Of a DNA stretch of 64,000 nt, positions 33,778 to 42,727 are shown one piece after another (positions within the stretch are counted from its first letter, which is position 1; every line of letters begins with the position of its first letter). Under the pieces are notes generated by a model. That model was not told where the DNA came from and made no database searches. It saw nothing but the letters and a program-made list of their open reading frames with translations. The stretch comes from CAYSRC01 sp964446385 (GTDB lineage Bacteria > Bacillota > Clostridia > Oscillospirales > Ruminococcaceae): contig CAYUOH010000009.1 of the NCBI GenBank assembly GCA_964446385.1, positions 21,547-85,546 of the forward strand, given 5' to 3'. The translations under genes were made by a program, and so were the position numbers.

Positions 33778-36201
33778 ATGGGTAACAGTTTTGAAAAAAA
33801 AACGGCTGAAATTGAAAACCTTCTCAAGGCCATAAAAGAGAACAAGCCGGTTGAGGATGTGAAGCCGGGGCAGGGAATCCGTCCCGATCTTTCCAATGAA
33901 ATGATGCAGAGTGTAGAGCCGGACGGACCGGTTACTTCCAACGATCTTATAAAAGAAATTGACAACATTCTCTACGGAAGCGCCGAACCCGCTCCTGAAG
34001 CAAGTCTGTTCGATTTGGTTTCCAAAGATAAAAATGAACATGACAACACGGCTTCTTTTTGTGTCGATTCATCTAATACTCCGGGAAAAGAGGTAAATTG
34101 TTCTTCGCCGAGGCCAGTAGTTCCAGTTGAACAGCTGACAGAGGTTATTGATCTTCATACCGGAAATAGTTCCGAAGATGCCTTGACAGCACAGGACGAC
34201 GTTTTCGTGGATTTGTCCTTTGAAGATAAATTCCAGATTGACAGTAAATTCTTCTCCTTCGAGGACGAGAACGAGCCTGAAATTGATCTCTCTGATAGTT
34301 TCAACGAAGAGATCTTTGAAGAACCAATTGAGGAGGTTGAAAACGACCTACGCAGTTTCTTCGGCAAGACCATCGTTATAGACGAATCTCTTGAAAAAAA
34401 CAACGACAATTCGAAAGGAGATATACGCAATTTCGTTGGCCGTGACAAATCCGGCGGTACGCTTTACGCTGAGGACGGCAGCGGCGACTATCTTGAGTAT
34501 CAGTCCGACGAGGACACCGTACAACTTCAAACCGAACTTAAAAAGTACAAGCTTGTTTATTTTATCCGCTTAGTTATAAATATATTTCTGACAATTTCAT
34601 CACTTGTAGTAAATTACATGATCAACAATGGCGAGATGTTCATGCACGCATCAGTGTTCTCTCTTTATTGTTATATTTCAGCAGGTATTCTGGCTGTATC
34701 TTTTGCGGTTAATTTCAGTGACCTTATCTCGGAACTGGGCAAGATTCTGGCATTCAAAAAAGGCAATCATTCATTATTGAGTCTCCTTTATGTCGCTGCA
34801 ATAGCCGGAATGATTATAAAAGGAATATTCCGCACAGATTTCATTCAGGCTTCTTTCGCGGTTGTGCCTCTGACTTACTCTATTGTCGGAAGTGTTATTA
34901 TCTGGCTTAACGCAAAGCGTATTTTCAGCAATTTTTGTCTTTATTCCGCCGAAGGAGTCAAATCAATTGCCGGCTACCTCGGAGACGATTCTCTCAGCAT
35001 CAGGCTTATGAGAACCTTCTCACCCTCTTCCGTTAATGTTCTCGTCAGAGGCGAGACAGAGTTTGCCGACGGTTTTCTGGGCAATTCCTTCAGCGAATCC
35101 TCAATAGGCGAGGGGATAGGCCGTATATCTTCCTTCTTTTTTATTATCTCGCTTGCAATCGGCGGACTTACATACTACTTCACAAAAGAAATCTTTGTTT
35201 CTGTCCAGAGTCTTGTTTCATCTCTTACGTTGCTTTCTCCCCTGTCCTCTGTCTGGTGCAGACTGTTCCCAATATGCCGTTTACAGTGGAACCTAAGCCG
35301 TTACGGCACCGTGGTACCTGGCTATTCGACCTGTGAGGAACTCAGATGCTCCGATTCCGTTATTCTAGACGGCAGGGAGATTTTCCCTGACGGAAACGTA
35401 AAGCTAACAGGTATCAAGACATTTGATAAGGAACCAATTGACAAAGCGATAATCTATGCTGCATCGGTTCTCAGCTATTCCGACAGCACAATTGCGGACG
35501 TGTTTCTCAAGGTTATTCAAAACGACACTGACATGCTCCTCAATGTTGACGGAGTTGAATATGAAAAGGGCCTGGGATATAGTTACTGGGCCGAAAACCG
35601 CAGGATACTGCTGGGAACAAGAGTGCTGATGCAAACCCACGAGATTGATATTCCTTCGCTGGAATTTGAAAAGAGATACACCAAAAAAGAAAACCGCAGC
35701 GCAGTGTATCTTTCGGTAGGCGGTCGTTTGTTTGCTATGTTCGTAGTAAGCTATTCGCCCAATCTCGACGTAAGAAACAACATTATCTCCCTGCTGAATA
35801 GGGGTGTGAACATTCTTGTAAAGACGAGAGATTTCAACATCACCAACAGCAGCATCTCACTGGTCTACAGAATACCGGAAAGATATCTCTCTGTTATGAA
35901 TGAGACCAATAACAGTGACATAGAAGGACTCCTTTACGATACCGCGCACAGGGAAGCCTTCATAATCGGCGACAGTTCCTTCGATTCCTTCTGCCATACC
36001 ATAACCGCCGCGTTCAATATAAAGGGCATAGCATCCATGATGTGCAGCATCGAGTTAGTAGGCCTGATAGTTGGCCTGTTGTTCGTTGCGGTAATACTTC
36101 TGTTCGGGTCCTTTACAAACGTTTCTGCGCTATCTGTAATCGGATTCCAGTTTATATGGTTAGTACTTCCGATTGCCACCGGAATGCTGCGGAAGTTGTA
36201 A
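33778..36201 (+). CDS. Membrane protein resembling a catalytically inactive P-type ATPase
   Basis: An 807-residue protein. Residues 1 to about 255 are acidic, low-complexity and probably disordered and cytosolic. After them come two pairs of membrane segments, an actuator-like region (RTFSPSSVNVLVRGETEF), two more segments, then a soluble region and a C-terminal membrane pair. The layout is that of a P1B/P-type ATPase. Where the phosphorylation motif DKTGTLT should be there is VILDGREIFPDGNVKLTGI, and the TGDN motif is replaced by VKTRDFN. Hence it is probably a pseudo-enzyme with a regulatory or structural role. ATG at 33778 has AGGTGA five bases upstream; an earlier GTG overlaps that site. 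I know of no assigned function. Confidence 0.6.
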   Translation: MGNSFEKKTAEIENLLKAIKENKPVEDVKPGQGIRPDLSNEMMQSVEPDGPVTSNDLIKEIDNILYGSAEPAPEASLFDLVSKDKNEHDNTASFCVDSSNTPGKEVNCSSPRPVVPVEQLTEVIDLHTGNSSEDALTAQDDVFVDLSFEDKFQIDSKFFSFEDENEPEIDLSDSFNEEIFEEPIEEVENDLRSFFGKTIVIDESLEKNNDNSKGDIRNFVGRDKSGGTLYAEDGSGDYLEYQSDEDTVQLQTELKKYKLVYFIRLVINIFLTISSLVVNYMINNGEMFMHASVFSLYCYISAGILAVSFAVNFSDLISELGKILAFKKGNHSLLSLLYVAAIAGMIIKGIFRTDFIQASFAVVPLTYSIVGSVIIWLNAKRIFSNFCLYSAEGVKSIAGYLGDDSLSIRLMRTFSPSSVNVLVRGETEFADGFLGNSFSESSIGEGIGRISSFFFIISLAIGGLTYYFTKEIFVSVQSLVSSLTLLSPLSSVWCRLFPICRLQWNLSRYGTVVPGYSTCEELRCSDSVILDGREIFPDGNVKLTGIKTFDKEPIDKAIIYAASVLSYSDSTIADVFLKVIQNDTDMLLNVDGVEYEKGLGYSYWAENRRILLGTRVLMQTHEIDIPSLEFEKRYTKKENRSAVYLSVGGRLFAMFVVSYSPNLDVRNNIISLLNRGVNILVKTRDFNITNSSISLVYRIPERYLSVMNETNNSDIEGLLYDTAHREAFIIGDSSFDSFCHTITAAFNIKGIASMMCSIELVGLIVGLLFVAVILLFGSFTNVSALSVIGFQFIWLVLPIATGMLRKL

Positions 36202-36234
36202 CCGGTATTTTTTATATTTTTCATAAAAAAACTG

Positions 36235-36263
36235 TTTAAAAAGCACCGCAATTGTGTTAAAAT
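36235..36263 (+). promoter_or_regulatory. Putative promoter of the EF-G-like gene
   Basis: TTTAAA, a 17-base spacer and TAAAAT end 50 bases before the start codon; GAGGAG precedes the ATG. Confidence 0.45.
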
Positions 36264-36313
36264 ACCAACAATTGCTGTTTTGAAGAAAATAATATGAGGA
36301 GAATGATTTACCA

Positions 36314-38398
36314 ATGAGCTATACCCCTGATAAAATCCGCAACGTCATGCTTGCCGGTCACAGCGGCAGCGGCAAAACCAGCTTCTCCGAGGCGCTGTTA
36401 TATGTCACAAAGAACGCTGACAGACTCGGCACCATTGCTGATGGTAACACTACATCCGATTACGATCCCGAGGAAATCCGCAGAAAAGCTTCCATTTTCA
36501 CATCCCTTCTGCCTTTCGAGTACAAAGAGGCACACATCAATCTTATTGACTGCCCGGGTCTGTTCGATTTTGAACTTGGCACATACGAAGGTATCAAAGC
36601 CTGCGATTCCGTTGTTATAAATGTATCCGCCCGTTCCGGTATCGCCGTAGGTACCGAAAAGGCTTACAAGCTTGTCGAAAAGAACGGCAAGTCAAGGATG
36701 TTCTACATCAGCAACATGGCTGCCGAGAACGCTGACTTCTTTAAGACATTTGAACAGATCAAGGAAATGTTCGGCGCTTCTGTTTGTCCCGTAATGATGC
36801 CTGTTGTTGAAGAAGGCAAAGACACCATTTACGTTGATCTGCTTCAACAGAAGGCTTACATCTACAACAAGGGCGTTGAAAAAGAAGTCGACATGCCCGC
36901 CGAGAACGAAATGATGGACGAGCTCCTTGCCGCCATCAAAGAAGCTGTTGCGGAAACCTCCGAAGAGCTTATGGAAAAATTCTTCATGGATGAGCCCTTT
37001 ACACATGATGAAATTGTCAACGCTGTTCGTTCCGGCGTAAAGACCGGTATCATCGCTCCTGTAGTATGCGGCGACAACCTTGCACTTGAAGGCCTTACAC
37101 TTGTTCTTGAATCATTCCGCAAGATGTTGCCTTCTCCTGCCGATGTAGCCGAGTTTAAGGCATTTGACGCAGAAAACAACGCTGTAACTCTAAAATATGA
37201 CGAGAACGGTCCTCTGGTTGCTTATGTATTCAAGACAGTTTCCGATCCTTTTGTCGGAAAGCTTTCTTATGTCAAGATTATGTCCGGCAAGCTTTCAAGT
37301 GATTCCGCTCTGGTAAATACCCGCACGGGTGAAAATGAAAAGCCCGGTAAACTTCTCTTCCTTAAGGGCAAAAAGCAGATTGACACCAAGGAAATCTCCT
37401 GCGGTGATATCGGTGCAATCACAAAGCTTGGAAACGTCAAGACCGGCGACACACTCTGCACAGGCGCTGCAAAATACCGTGTAGACAACGTAGCATTCCC
37501 CGCACCCAGCTTCCGCATGGCTATCAAGACCAAGAATAAGGGCGACGAAGCAAAGATTTCCAGCGCTATACAGAGGCTTCTTGACGAAGATCCCACACTC
37601 AATTACGAAGTAGATTCCGAGACAGTCGAACAGATCCTTTCCGGGCTCGGCGAACAGCATCTTGATGTTACTCTGTCCAAACTTAAATCAAAATACGGTA
37701 TCGATATTAGCCTGGTTGCACCCCGTGTGGCATACCGCGAAACCATCCGTGCCACCGCCGAGGCTGAAGGCCGCCACAAGAAACAAACCGGCGGAGCCGG
37801 ACAGTTCGGTGTTGCTTCCATCCGTTTCGAGCCACTGCTTGACGGCAAAGATTTCGAATTTGTAAACGCTATAGTCGGCGGCGTTGTTCCCAGGGAGTTC
37901 ATACCCGCCGTAGAAAAGGGACTAAAGGAAGCTATACAGCATGGTGTACTTGCCGGATATCCCATGACCGGCATCAAGGCTACTTTGTTCGACGGGAAAT
38001 ACCATCCCGTTGATTCCAAGGAAGTTGCTTTTAAGTCCGCTGCCCGTCTGGCATACAAGGCTGCCTGCGTTAACGCAAAGCCTGCTATTCTAGAACCTAT
38101 CGGCACACTGAAGGCTACGATTCCCGATTCCAACACCGGTGATCTGTTCGGTGAAATTACAAAGCGCCGCGGCCGTGTTCTCGGTACTGATTCCGCCGAA
38201 GACAAGGGCATGCAGGTAGTCGAGGCCGAGGTTCCAATGGCCGAAATGACTGACTTTACCACTTTTATGCGTTCCGTAACTCAGGGCAGAGGCTTCTATT
38301 CTCTCGAGTTCTGCAGGTATGATCCGCTACCCGGAAACCTTGAGCAGAAAGTTATTGACGATGCCAAAGATATTCGCGAAGCCGAGGACGACGAGTAA
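36314..38398 (+). CDS. Elongation factor G-like GTPase (EF-G paralogue)
   Basis: A 694-residue translational-GTPase-family protein with the EF-G domain order (G domain, domains II-V). The P-loop is GHSGSGKTS and the switch region DYDPEEIRRKAS, both typical of the EF-G-like (EF-G2) branch rather than canonical FusA. G3 is DCPG. The G4 motif NKxD, which selects guanine, is replaced: relatives read NKMDREN whereas this protein has SNMAAENADF. Canonical EF-G must therefore be elsewhere, and this paralogue may have weak or altered nucleotide specificity. It is monocistronic with its own promoter and strong terminator, and codon bias suggests it is well expressed. Confidence 0.85.
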   Translation: MSYTPDKIRNVMLAGHSGSGKTSFSEALLYVTKNADRLGTIADGNTTSDYDPEEIRRKASIFTSLLPFEYKEAHINLIDCPGLFDFELGTYEGIKACDSVVINVSARSGIAVGTEKAYKLVEKNGKSRMFYISNMAAENADFFKTFEQIKEMFGASVCPVMMPVVEEGKDTIYVDLLQQKAYIYNKGVEKEVDMPAENEMMDELLAAIKEAVAETSEELMEKFFMDEPFTHDEIVNAVRSGVKTGIIAPVVCGDNLALEGLTLVLESFRKMLPSPADVAEFKAFDAENNAVTLKYDENGPLVAYVFKTVSDPFVGKLSYVKIMSGKLSSDSALVNTRTGENEKPGKLLFLKGKKQIDTKEISCGDIGAITKLGNVKTGDTLCTGAAKYRVDNVAFPAPSFRMAIKTKNKGDEAKISSAIQRLLDEDPTLNYEVDSETVEQILSGLGEQHLDVTLSKLKSKYGIDISLVAPRVAYRETIRATAEAEGRHKKQTGGAGQFGVASIRFEPLLDGKDFEFVNAIVGGVVPREFIPAVEKGLKEAIQHGVLAGYPMTGIKATLFDGKYHPVDSKEVAFKSAARLAYKAACVNAKPAILEPIGTLKATIPDSNTGDLFGEITKRRGRVLGTDSAEDKGMQVVEAEVPMAEMTDFTTFMRSVTQGRGFYSLEFCRYDPLPGNLEQKVIDDAKDIREAEDDE

Positions 38399-38411
38399 AT
38401 CTTATTATCAA

Positions 38412-38444
38412 AAGGTGGGAACCTTTGGGGTTCCCACTTTTTTT
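38412..38444 (+). terminator. Intrinsic terminator after the EF-G-like gene
   Basis: AAGGTGGGAACC-TTTG-GGGTTCCCACTT followed by a run of T, fourteen bases after the stop codon. Confidence 0.93.
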
Positions 38445-38469
38445 GAGTATAAAATCAGGGGAAACAATT

Positions 38470-39501
38470 ATGCAGAAAAGCGATTTTTATTACGAGCTGC
38501 CGACGGACAGAATTGCGCAGCATCACGCTGTACCCCGTGATTCGTCAAAAATGTTGAAGCTCGACAGGTTTACCGGCGAAATTAAGGACGATGTTTTCCG
38601 TAACGTTATCGATTATCTCAATCCGGGCGACGTTCTGGTTGTAAACAACAGCAAGGTTATTCCTGCAAGACTTTTCGGACGAAAGAACGGTGACGGTGCC
38701 GAATGTGAGGTTCTTCTACTAAGCAACATTGAAAACAATCTCTGGGATTGTATCGTCAAGCCCGGAAAGAGGCTGAAAGAAGGCAGCAGAATAGTATTTG
38801 CCGACGATTTCAGCGCGGTAGTCCGCAGTGTAGATGATGACGGAAACCGAATAGTCGATTTGGAGTATAGCGACGGTTATCAGAACGTTTACGAAGTATT
38901 GGACAAATACGGACATATGCCTGTGCCTCATTATATTACCGCTCCGCTTAATAGCAACGATGAATACCAGACTGTATACGCAGATATTCCTGGCAGTGCA
39001 GCCGCGCCGACCGCAGGACTTCATTTCACAGATGAACTTCTAGGTAAGATAAAAGCCAAGGGTATCAAAGTTGCGGAGGTTACTCTCCATGTCGGTCTTG
39101 GCACATTTAAGCCTGTAAAGGAAAACGACATTACAGACCACAAAATGCATTCTGAGGCGTTCATTATAGATGAGGAAACAGCTGACACTATTATTGAATG
39201 CAAACAGAACGGCGGGCGGGTAATCGGTGTTGGTACAACTTCATGCAGAACACTTGAAGCTGTTGCATCCAAATATGGCAAGGTAGTTCCATGTTATGAA
39301 AGTACCGATATCTTTATTTACCCCGGATACAAATTCAAGATACTGGACGGGCTTATTACCAATTTTCATCTTCCCGAGAGTACGCTTATTATGCTTGTGT
39401 CGGCTTTTGCCGGATATGAGAAGACAATGAACGCATACAAATACGCTGTGAACAACAATTACAGATTCTACAGTTTCGGCGATGCAATGCTTATTTTGTA
39501 A
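38470..39501 (+). CDS. queA: S-adenosylmethionine:tRNA ribosyltransferase-isomerase
   Basis: Converts preQ1-tRNA to epoxyqueuosine-tRNA. Motifs include FYYELPTDRIAQHH, VVNNSKVIPARLFG, the GSAAAPTAGLHFT signature and NFHLPESTL. The ATG at 38470 with CAGGGG upstream gives 343 residues, the usual size; an earlier in-frame ATG falls within the preceding terminator. Twelve bases separate it from tgt, so the two sequential queuosine-pathway enzymes are cotranscribed. No queC-queF preQ1 synthesis genes are in the window, so preQ1 may be salvaged or made elsewhere. Confidence 0.96.
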   Translation: MQKSDFYYELPTDRIAQHHAVPRDSSKMLKLDRFTGEIKDDVFRNVIDYLNPGDVLVVNNSKVIPARLFGRKNGDGAECEVLLLSNIENNLWDCIVKPGKRLKEGSRIVFADDFSAVVRSVDDDGNRIVDLEYSDGYQNVYEVLDKYGHMPVPHYITAPLNSNDEYQTVYADIPGSAAAPTAGLHFTDELLGKIKAKGIKVAEVTLHVGLGTFKPVKENDITDHKMHSEAFIIDEETADTIIECKQNGGRVIGVGTTSCRTLEAVASKYGKVVPCYESTDIFIYPGYKFKILDGLITNFHLPESTLIMLVSAFAGYEKTMNAYKYAVNNNYRFYSFGDAMLIL

Positions 39502-39513
39502 ACGGAGTTAAAT

Positions 39514-40644
39514 ATGTATACTCTTTTAAAAACTTCCGAGAAATCACGGAGGGGACAGTTCGAAACCAACCGGGGAACATTTCAGACACCTGCGTTTATG
39601 AATGTAGCCACTGTGGGTGCGATAAAGGGCGGATTATCCTCCGATGACCTGAAGAATATTGGATGTCAGGTAATGCTTACGAATACCTATCATATGCATT
39701 TGCGTCCGGGAGACAAGATCGTTCACGATATGGGCGGCCTGCCCGGTTTTACCGGATGGCAGGGGCCGTCGCTTACCGACAGTGGAGGATTTCAGGTTTT
39801 TTCACTTGCAAAGCTCCGTAAGATAACCGATGATGGCGTTGAATTTGCATCTCATATCGACGGGCACAGGATATATATGAGACCGGAGGACAGTATGCGT
39901 ATCCAGTCCAATCTGGGAAGCAGTATTGCCATGGCTTTTGATGAATGCGTCAAGAATCCTTCTACATATGATTATGTTAAAAAATCCTGTATCCGAACCA
40001 CACAGTGGCTCGAGCGCTGCAAAGCCGAGCTTGATAATCTGAATAAACAGCCTGGTACGGTTAATCCCGGTCAGCTTCTTTTCGGAATCAATCAGGGGGG
40101 AACATATGACTATCTTCGTATTGAACACATGAAGGAAATCGCCGCACTTGACTGTGACGGTTACGCTATCGGAGGACTTGCCGTAGGTGAACCGACCGAA
40201 GAAATGTACCGCATTATTACAGAAGTCGAGCTGTATATGCCGAAAAATAAAATACGTTATCTGATGGGGGTAGGCACTCCCTGCAATATTCTCGAGGGTG
40301 TAAAAAGGGGAGTGGATCTATTTGACTGCGTAATGCCTGCACGTAACGGGAGGCATGGACATTTGTTTACAAAAAAAGGCGTTATAAATATAAACAATAA
40401 AAAATACGAGGAAGATCCTTCTCCTATAGATGACGAATGCGGCTGTCCTGTGTGTGAAAAATGGTCAAGGGCTTACCTACATCATCTTTTCAAAGCAGGG
40501 GAGATTCTCGGCTTGCGCTTCGCGGTAATACATAATCTGTATTTCTATAACCACCTGATGTTTGAAATCAGGGAAGCACTTGACAACGGCACATTCGAAG
40601 ATTATTGCGCAAAATATATCAATGTGCTGGATAACAGGATATAA
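39514..40644 (+). CDS. tgt: tRNA-guanine transglycosylase
   Basis: Exchanges guanine-34 of GUN-anticodon tRNAs for preQ1. The 376-residue enzyme has the nucleophile and base-recognition segments LTDSGGFQVFSL and GGLAVGEP, DCVMPARNGRHG, and the zinc-binding CGCPVCEKWSRAYLHHLF. An ACGGAG site precedes the ATG. It follows queA and its stop is followed by a new promoter for yajC. Confidence 0.97.
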   Translation: MYTLLKTSEKSRRGQFETNRGTFQTPAFMNVATVGAIKGGLSSDDLKNIGCQVMLTNTYHMHLRPGDKIVHDMGGLPGFTGWQGPSLTDSGGFQVFSLAKLRKITDDGVEFASHIDGHRIYMRPEDSMRIQSNLGSSIAMAFDECVKNPSTYDYVKKSCIRTTQWLERCKAELDNLNKQPGTVNPGQLLFGINQGGTYDYLRIEHMKEIAALDCDGYAIGGLAVGEPTEEMYRIITEVELYMPKNKIRYLMGVGTPCNILEGVKRGVDLFDCVMPARNGRHGHLFTKKGVININNKKYEEDPSPIDDECGCPVCEKWSRAYLHHLFKAGEILGLRFAVIHNLYFYNHLMFEIREALDNGTFEDYCAKYINVLDNRI

Positions 40645-40646
40645 TA

Positions 40647-40675
40647 TTGATTTATGAACGTCAAATATGTATAAT
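40647..40675 (+). promoter_or_regulatory. Putative yajC promoter
   Basis: TTGATT, a 17-base spacer and a perfect TATAAT lie 35 bases before the yajC ATG. Confidence 0.65.
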
Positions 40676-40710
40676 TAACAGAACGTTGAATTTAAAAGGA
40701 GTCTCTGAAA

Positions 40711-41049
40711 ATGAGTATATTTAATCAGGTTCTTGCCCTTGAAGGTGAAGCCACAACAACATCCGGCGTACTCGGTGGCGGTATGTGGACGTGGGTTGTC
40801 ATGGCTATTTTCCTGGGCGGTATGTACTTTCTCATGATTCGCCCGCAGAACAAGCGTGACAAGGAACAGCGCGAGATGCGCAGCAATGTTGAGATCGGTG
40901 ACGGCGTTACCACAATCGGCGGTATTATAGGCCGTGTTGTAAGTATAAAGGACGAAACAATTCTTTTGGAAACCGGCTCCGACCGTGTAAAGATCAGATT
41001 ACAGAAATGGGCTATCCAATCCGTCGAAAAGCTAAAGCTTGACGAGTAA
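40711..41049 (+). CDS. yajC: Preprotein translocase subunit YajC
   Basis: Small SecDF-associated membrane protein. After a short extracytoplasmic start there is one membrane helix (WVVMAIFLGGMYFLMI), then the family signature RPQNKRDKEQREM and VEIGDGVTTIGGIIGRV. It has 112 residues, with AAGGAG before the ATG. The queA-tgt-yajC order is the familiar one, but secD and secF, which usually follow, are absent and a terminator ends the unit at once. Confidence 0.94.
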   Translation: MSIFNQVLALEGEATTTSGVLGGGMWTWVVMAIFLGGMYFLMIRPQNKRDKEQREMRSNVEIGDGVTTIGGIIGRVVSIKDETILLETGSDRVKIRLQKWAIQSVEKLKLDE

Positions 41050-41062
41050 TCATTGACTGTTT

Positions 41063-41100
41063 CAGCCTGCGCCGTCTTTTACGGCGCAGGCTGTTTGTTT
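41063..41100 (+). terminator. Intrinsic terminator after yajC
   Basis: CAGCCTGCGCCGT and ACGGCGCAGGCTG form a 13-base perfect stem around a CTTTT loop, followed by TTTGTTT. Confidence 0.95.
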
Positions 41101-41113
41101 TGAGCAGGTAATA

Positions 41114-41797
41114 ATGAGTAATTTTAAAATAACAGATAAACTATTTGAAATGAAAGACAGTGAATACGCCGCTTTTCAGGCGAAACTGACTCCGGGCATT
41201 CTTCGTGAGTCATTTATCGGGGTGCGTGTTCCTGAGATTCGAAAACTGGCAAAAGTGTACTTTAAAGATGACGAAGCCGGGTTGTTCATTAAGAAACTGC
41301 CTCACGATTATTATGATGAGAATATGCTGCACGGTCTTTTAATTTCCGAAATAGAGGATTACGTTGAGTGTGTTAATTCTGTGGATGCTTTTCTTCCGTT
41401 TGTAGACAACTGGGCTGTTTGTGATACTATGTCCCCTAAAATATTCAGGAAACACAGAGCGGAACTTCTTGCCGAAATCAGCCGCTGGATTTCGTCTGAC
41501 AGAACATATACCTGTCGCTTCGGGATAGAAATGCTTATGAACCATTATCTCGATGAGTATTTCCAAGAGGAATATCTTGAACTTCCGGCCGCTGTCCGTC
41601 GTGATGAGTATTACGTCAACATGATGGTAGCATGGTATTTTGCCACGGCTCTTGCGAAACAGTGGGATGCGACTGTTCAGTATCTTGATGACAGACGCCT
41701 TGATATTTGGGTACATAACAAAACCATCCAGAAAGCTCGCGAAAGCTACCGCATAAAACCTGAACAAAAGGAATATCTTAAAAGTCTGAAAATATAA
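41114..41797 (+). CDS. AlkD-like DNA alkylation repair protein
   Basis: HEAT-repeat DNA glycosylase family that removes bulky or positively charged alkylated bases. The 227-residue all-helical sequence shows RESFIGVRVPEIRKLAK, PHDYYDENMLHG, FVDNWAVCDTMSP and the terminal DRRLDIWVHNKTIQKARES, all AlkD family hallmarks including the tryptophan and aspartate (DNWAVCD) at the active site. It heads a run of three closely spaced plus-strand genes. Confidence 0.9.
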   Translation: MSNFKITDKLFEMKDSEYAAFQAKLTPGILRESFIGVRVPEIRKLAKVYFKDDEAGLFIKKLPHDYYDENMLHGLLISEIEDYVECVNSVDAFLPFVDNWAVCDTMSPKIFRKHRAELLAEISRWISSDRTYTCRFGIEMLMNHYLDEYFQEEYLELPAAVRRDEYYVNMMVAWYFATALAKQWDATVQYLDDRRLDIWVHNKTIQKARESYRIKPEQKEYLKSLKI

Positions 41798-41810
41798 CCG
41801 GAGTTTCAGT

Positions 41811-42071
41811 ATGCTTAAACTTTTCATAGCGTATCTGGTATTCATGTCGTTTTCTGAAACGGTACTTTATAAGGTTGACAAGGAACGCTCGAAAAGAGGA
41901 GTCTGGCGTGTTAAAGAAAGCGCGCTTCTCATTATCGCCCTGCTCGGGGGAGCAGCAGGGGCGTTGCTTGCAATGAATCTTTTTCATCACAAGACCAGAC
42001 ACTGGTATTTCTGGACCGTGAATCTAGTCGGCCTGTTTTTGCAGTTATTTATTATTTGGAGGTTGATATGA
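41811..42071 (+). CDS. DUF1294 membrane protein
   Basis: An 86-residue protein with three hydrophobic segments and the DUF1294 signature: YKVDKERSKRGVWRVKE followed by GGAAGALLAMNLFHHKTRHW. The function of the family is unknown. It lies 13 bases after alkD-like and overlaps the next gene by four bases (ATGA), so the three form one unit. Confidence 0.9.
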   Translation: MLKLFIAYLVFMSFSETVLYKVDKERSKRGVWRVKESALLIIALLGGAAGALLAMNLFHHKTRHWYFWTVNLVGLFLQLFIIWRLI

Positions 42072-42622
42072 GTTTATCAGTAGAAGAGAGAAGACCGCTC
42101 TCCTGCAGTGACAAACCGTCAAAAGAAATCCGTTGCTATGAATTCCTTGACCGTCTTGGTATAAAGTACTGGCGCTGCAATCATCCAGTGGCCGAAACTA
42201 TGGAAAAGATTATCGATGTTGAGAAAACACTTGGCATCAAGGTGTGCAAGAATCTCTTTCTCTGCAACAGACAGCATACTCAATTTTATCTTCTGATGAT
42301 GCCCGGATGCAAAAAGTTTATGACAAAAGAGCTTAGTTCTCAGCTCGGATGTGCGAGGTTGAGCTTTGCCGGGGCTGAATATATGGAAAAGTACCTTGAC
42401 ATTACCCCAGGTTCTGTGAGTGTTCTTGGACTGATAAATGACAGAGACAACAGCGTTCAGCTTCTGGTGGATGAAGAATTGCTAAATGATGATTTTGTAG
42501 GCTGTCATCCGTGCATAAATACTTCGACTTTGAAAATTAAATCCGTGGATCTTTTCGGGACTGTTATTAATGAGATGCATCATGAAATGATTACCATAAA
42601 ACTGTCGGGAGAGGTAGTTTAG
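42068..42622 (+). CDS. YbaK/ProX-type aminoacyl-tRNA deacylase
   Basis: Single-domain trans-editing protein that hydrolyses mischarged tRNA (PrdX/ProXp group). The 184-residue protein shows IKYWRCNHPVAETMEKI, the conserved lysine/asparagine stretch KVCKNLFLCNR, KKFMTKELSSQLGC, and the ending GCHPCINTSTLKI typical of the family. The ATG at 42068 has GGAGG six bases upstream; the in-frame TTG before it is part of that site. Which tRNA is edited (Ala-tRNA-Pro is the usual substrate of PrdX proteins) cannot be fixed by eye. Confidence 0.88.
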   Translation: MSLSVEERRPLSCSDKPSKEIRCYEFLDRLGIKYWRCNHPVAETMEKIIDVEKTLGIKVCKNLFLCNRQHTQFYLLMMPGCKKFMTKELSSQLGCARLSFAGAEYMEKYLDITPGSVSVLGLINDRDNSVQLLVDEELLNDDFVGCHPCINTSTLKIKSVDLFGTVINEMHHEMITIKLSGEVV

Positions 42623-42676
42623 TCATATCTCAACCGGTTATTGCGTGAACAATCGAAAGTTGTGAATTGTTATTAC

Positions 42677-42714
42677 AAAAAAGAGCCTGCTGATATATCA
42701 GCAGGCTCTTTTTT
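42677..42714. terminator. Bidirectional terminator between deacylase and nitroreductase genes
   Basis: AAAAAAGAGCCTGCTGATAT and ATCAGCAGGCTCTTTTTT form a near-perfect stem of about 17 pairs between convergent genes. Confidence 0.95.
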
Positions 42715-42727
42715 GTAATTATTTGTT

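Noticed and set aside
37603..38262. Minus-strand frame (219 codons) opposite the EF-G-like gene
   Set aside because: It is a by-product of strong codon bias in the real gene; serine/alanine-rich and without motifs.
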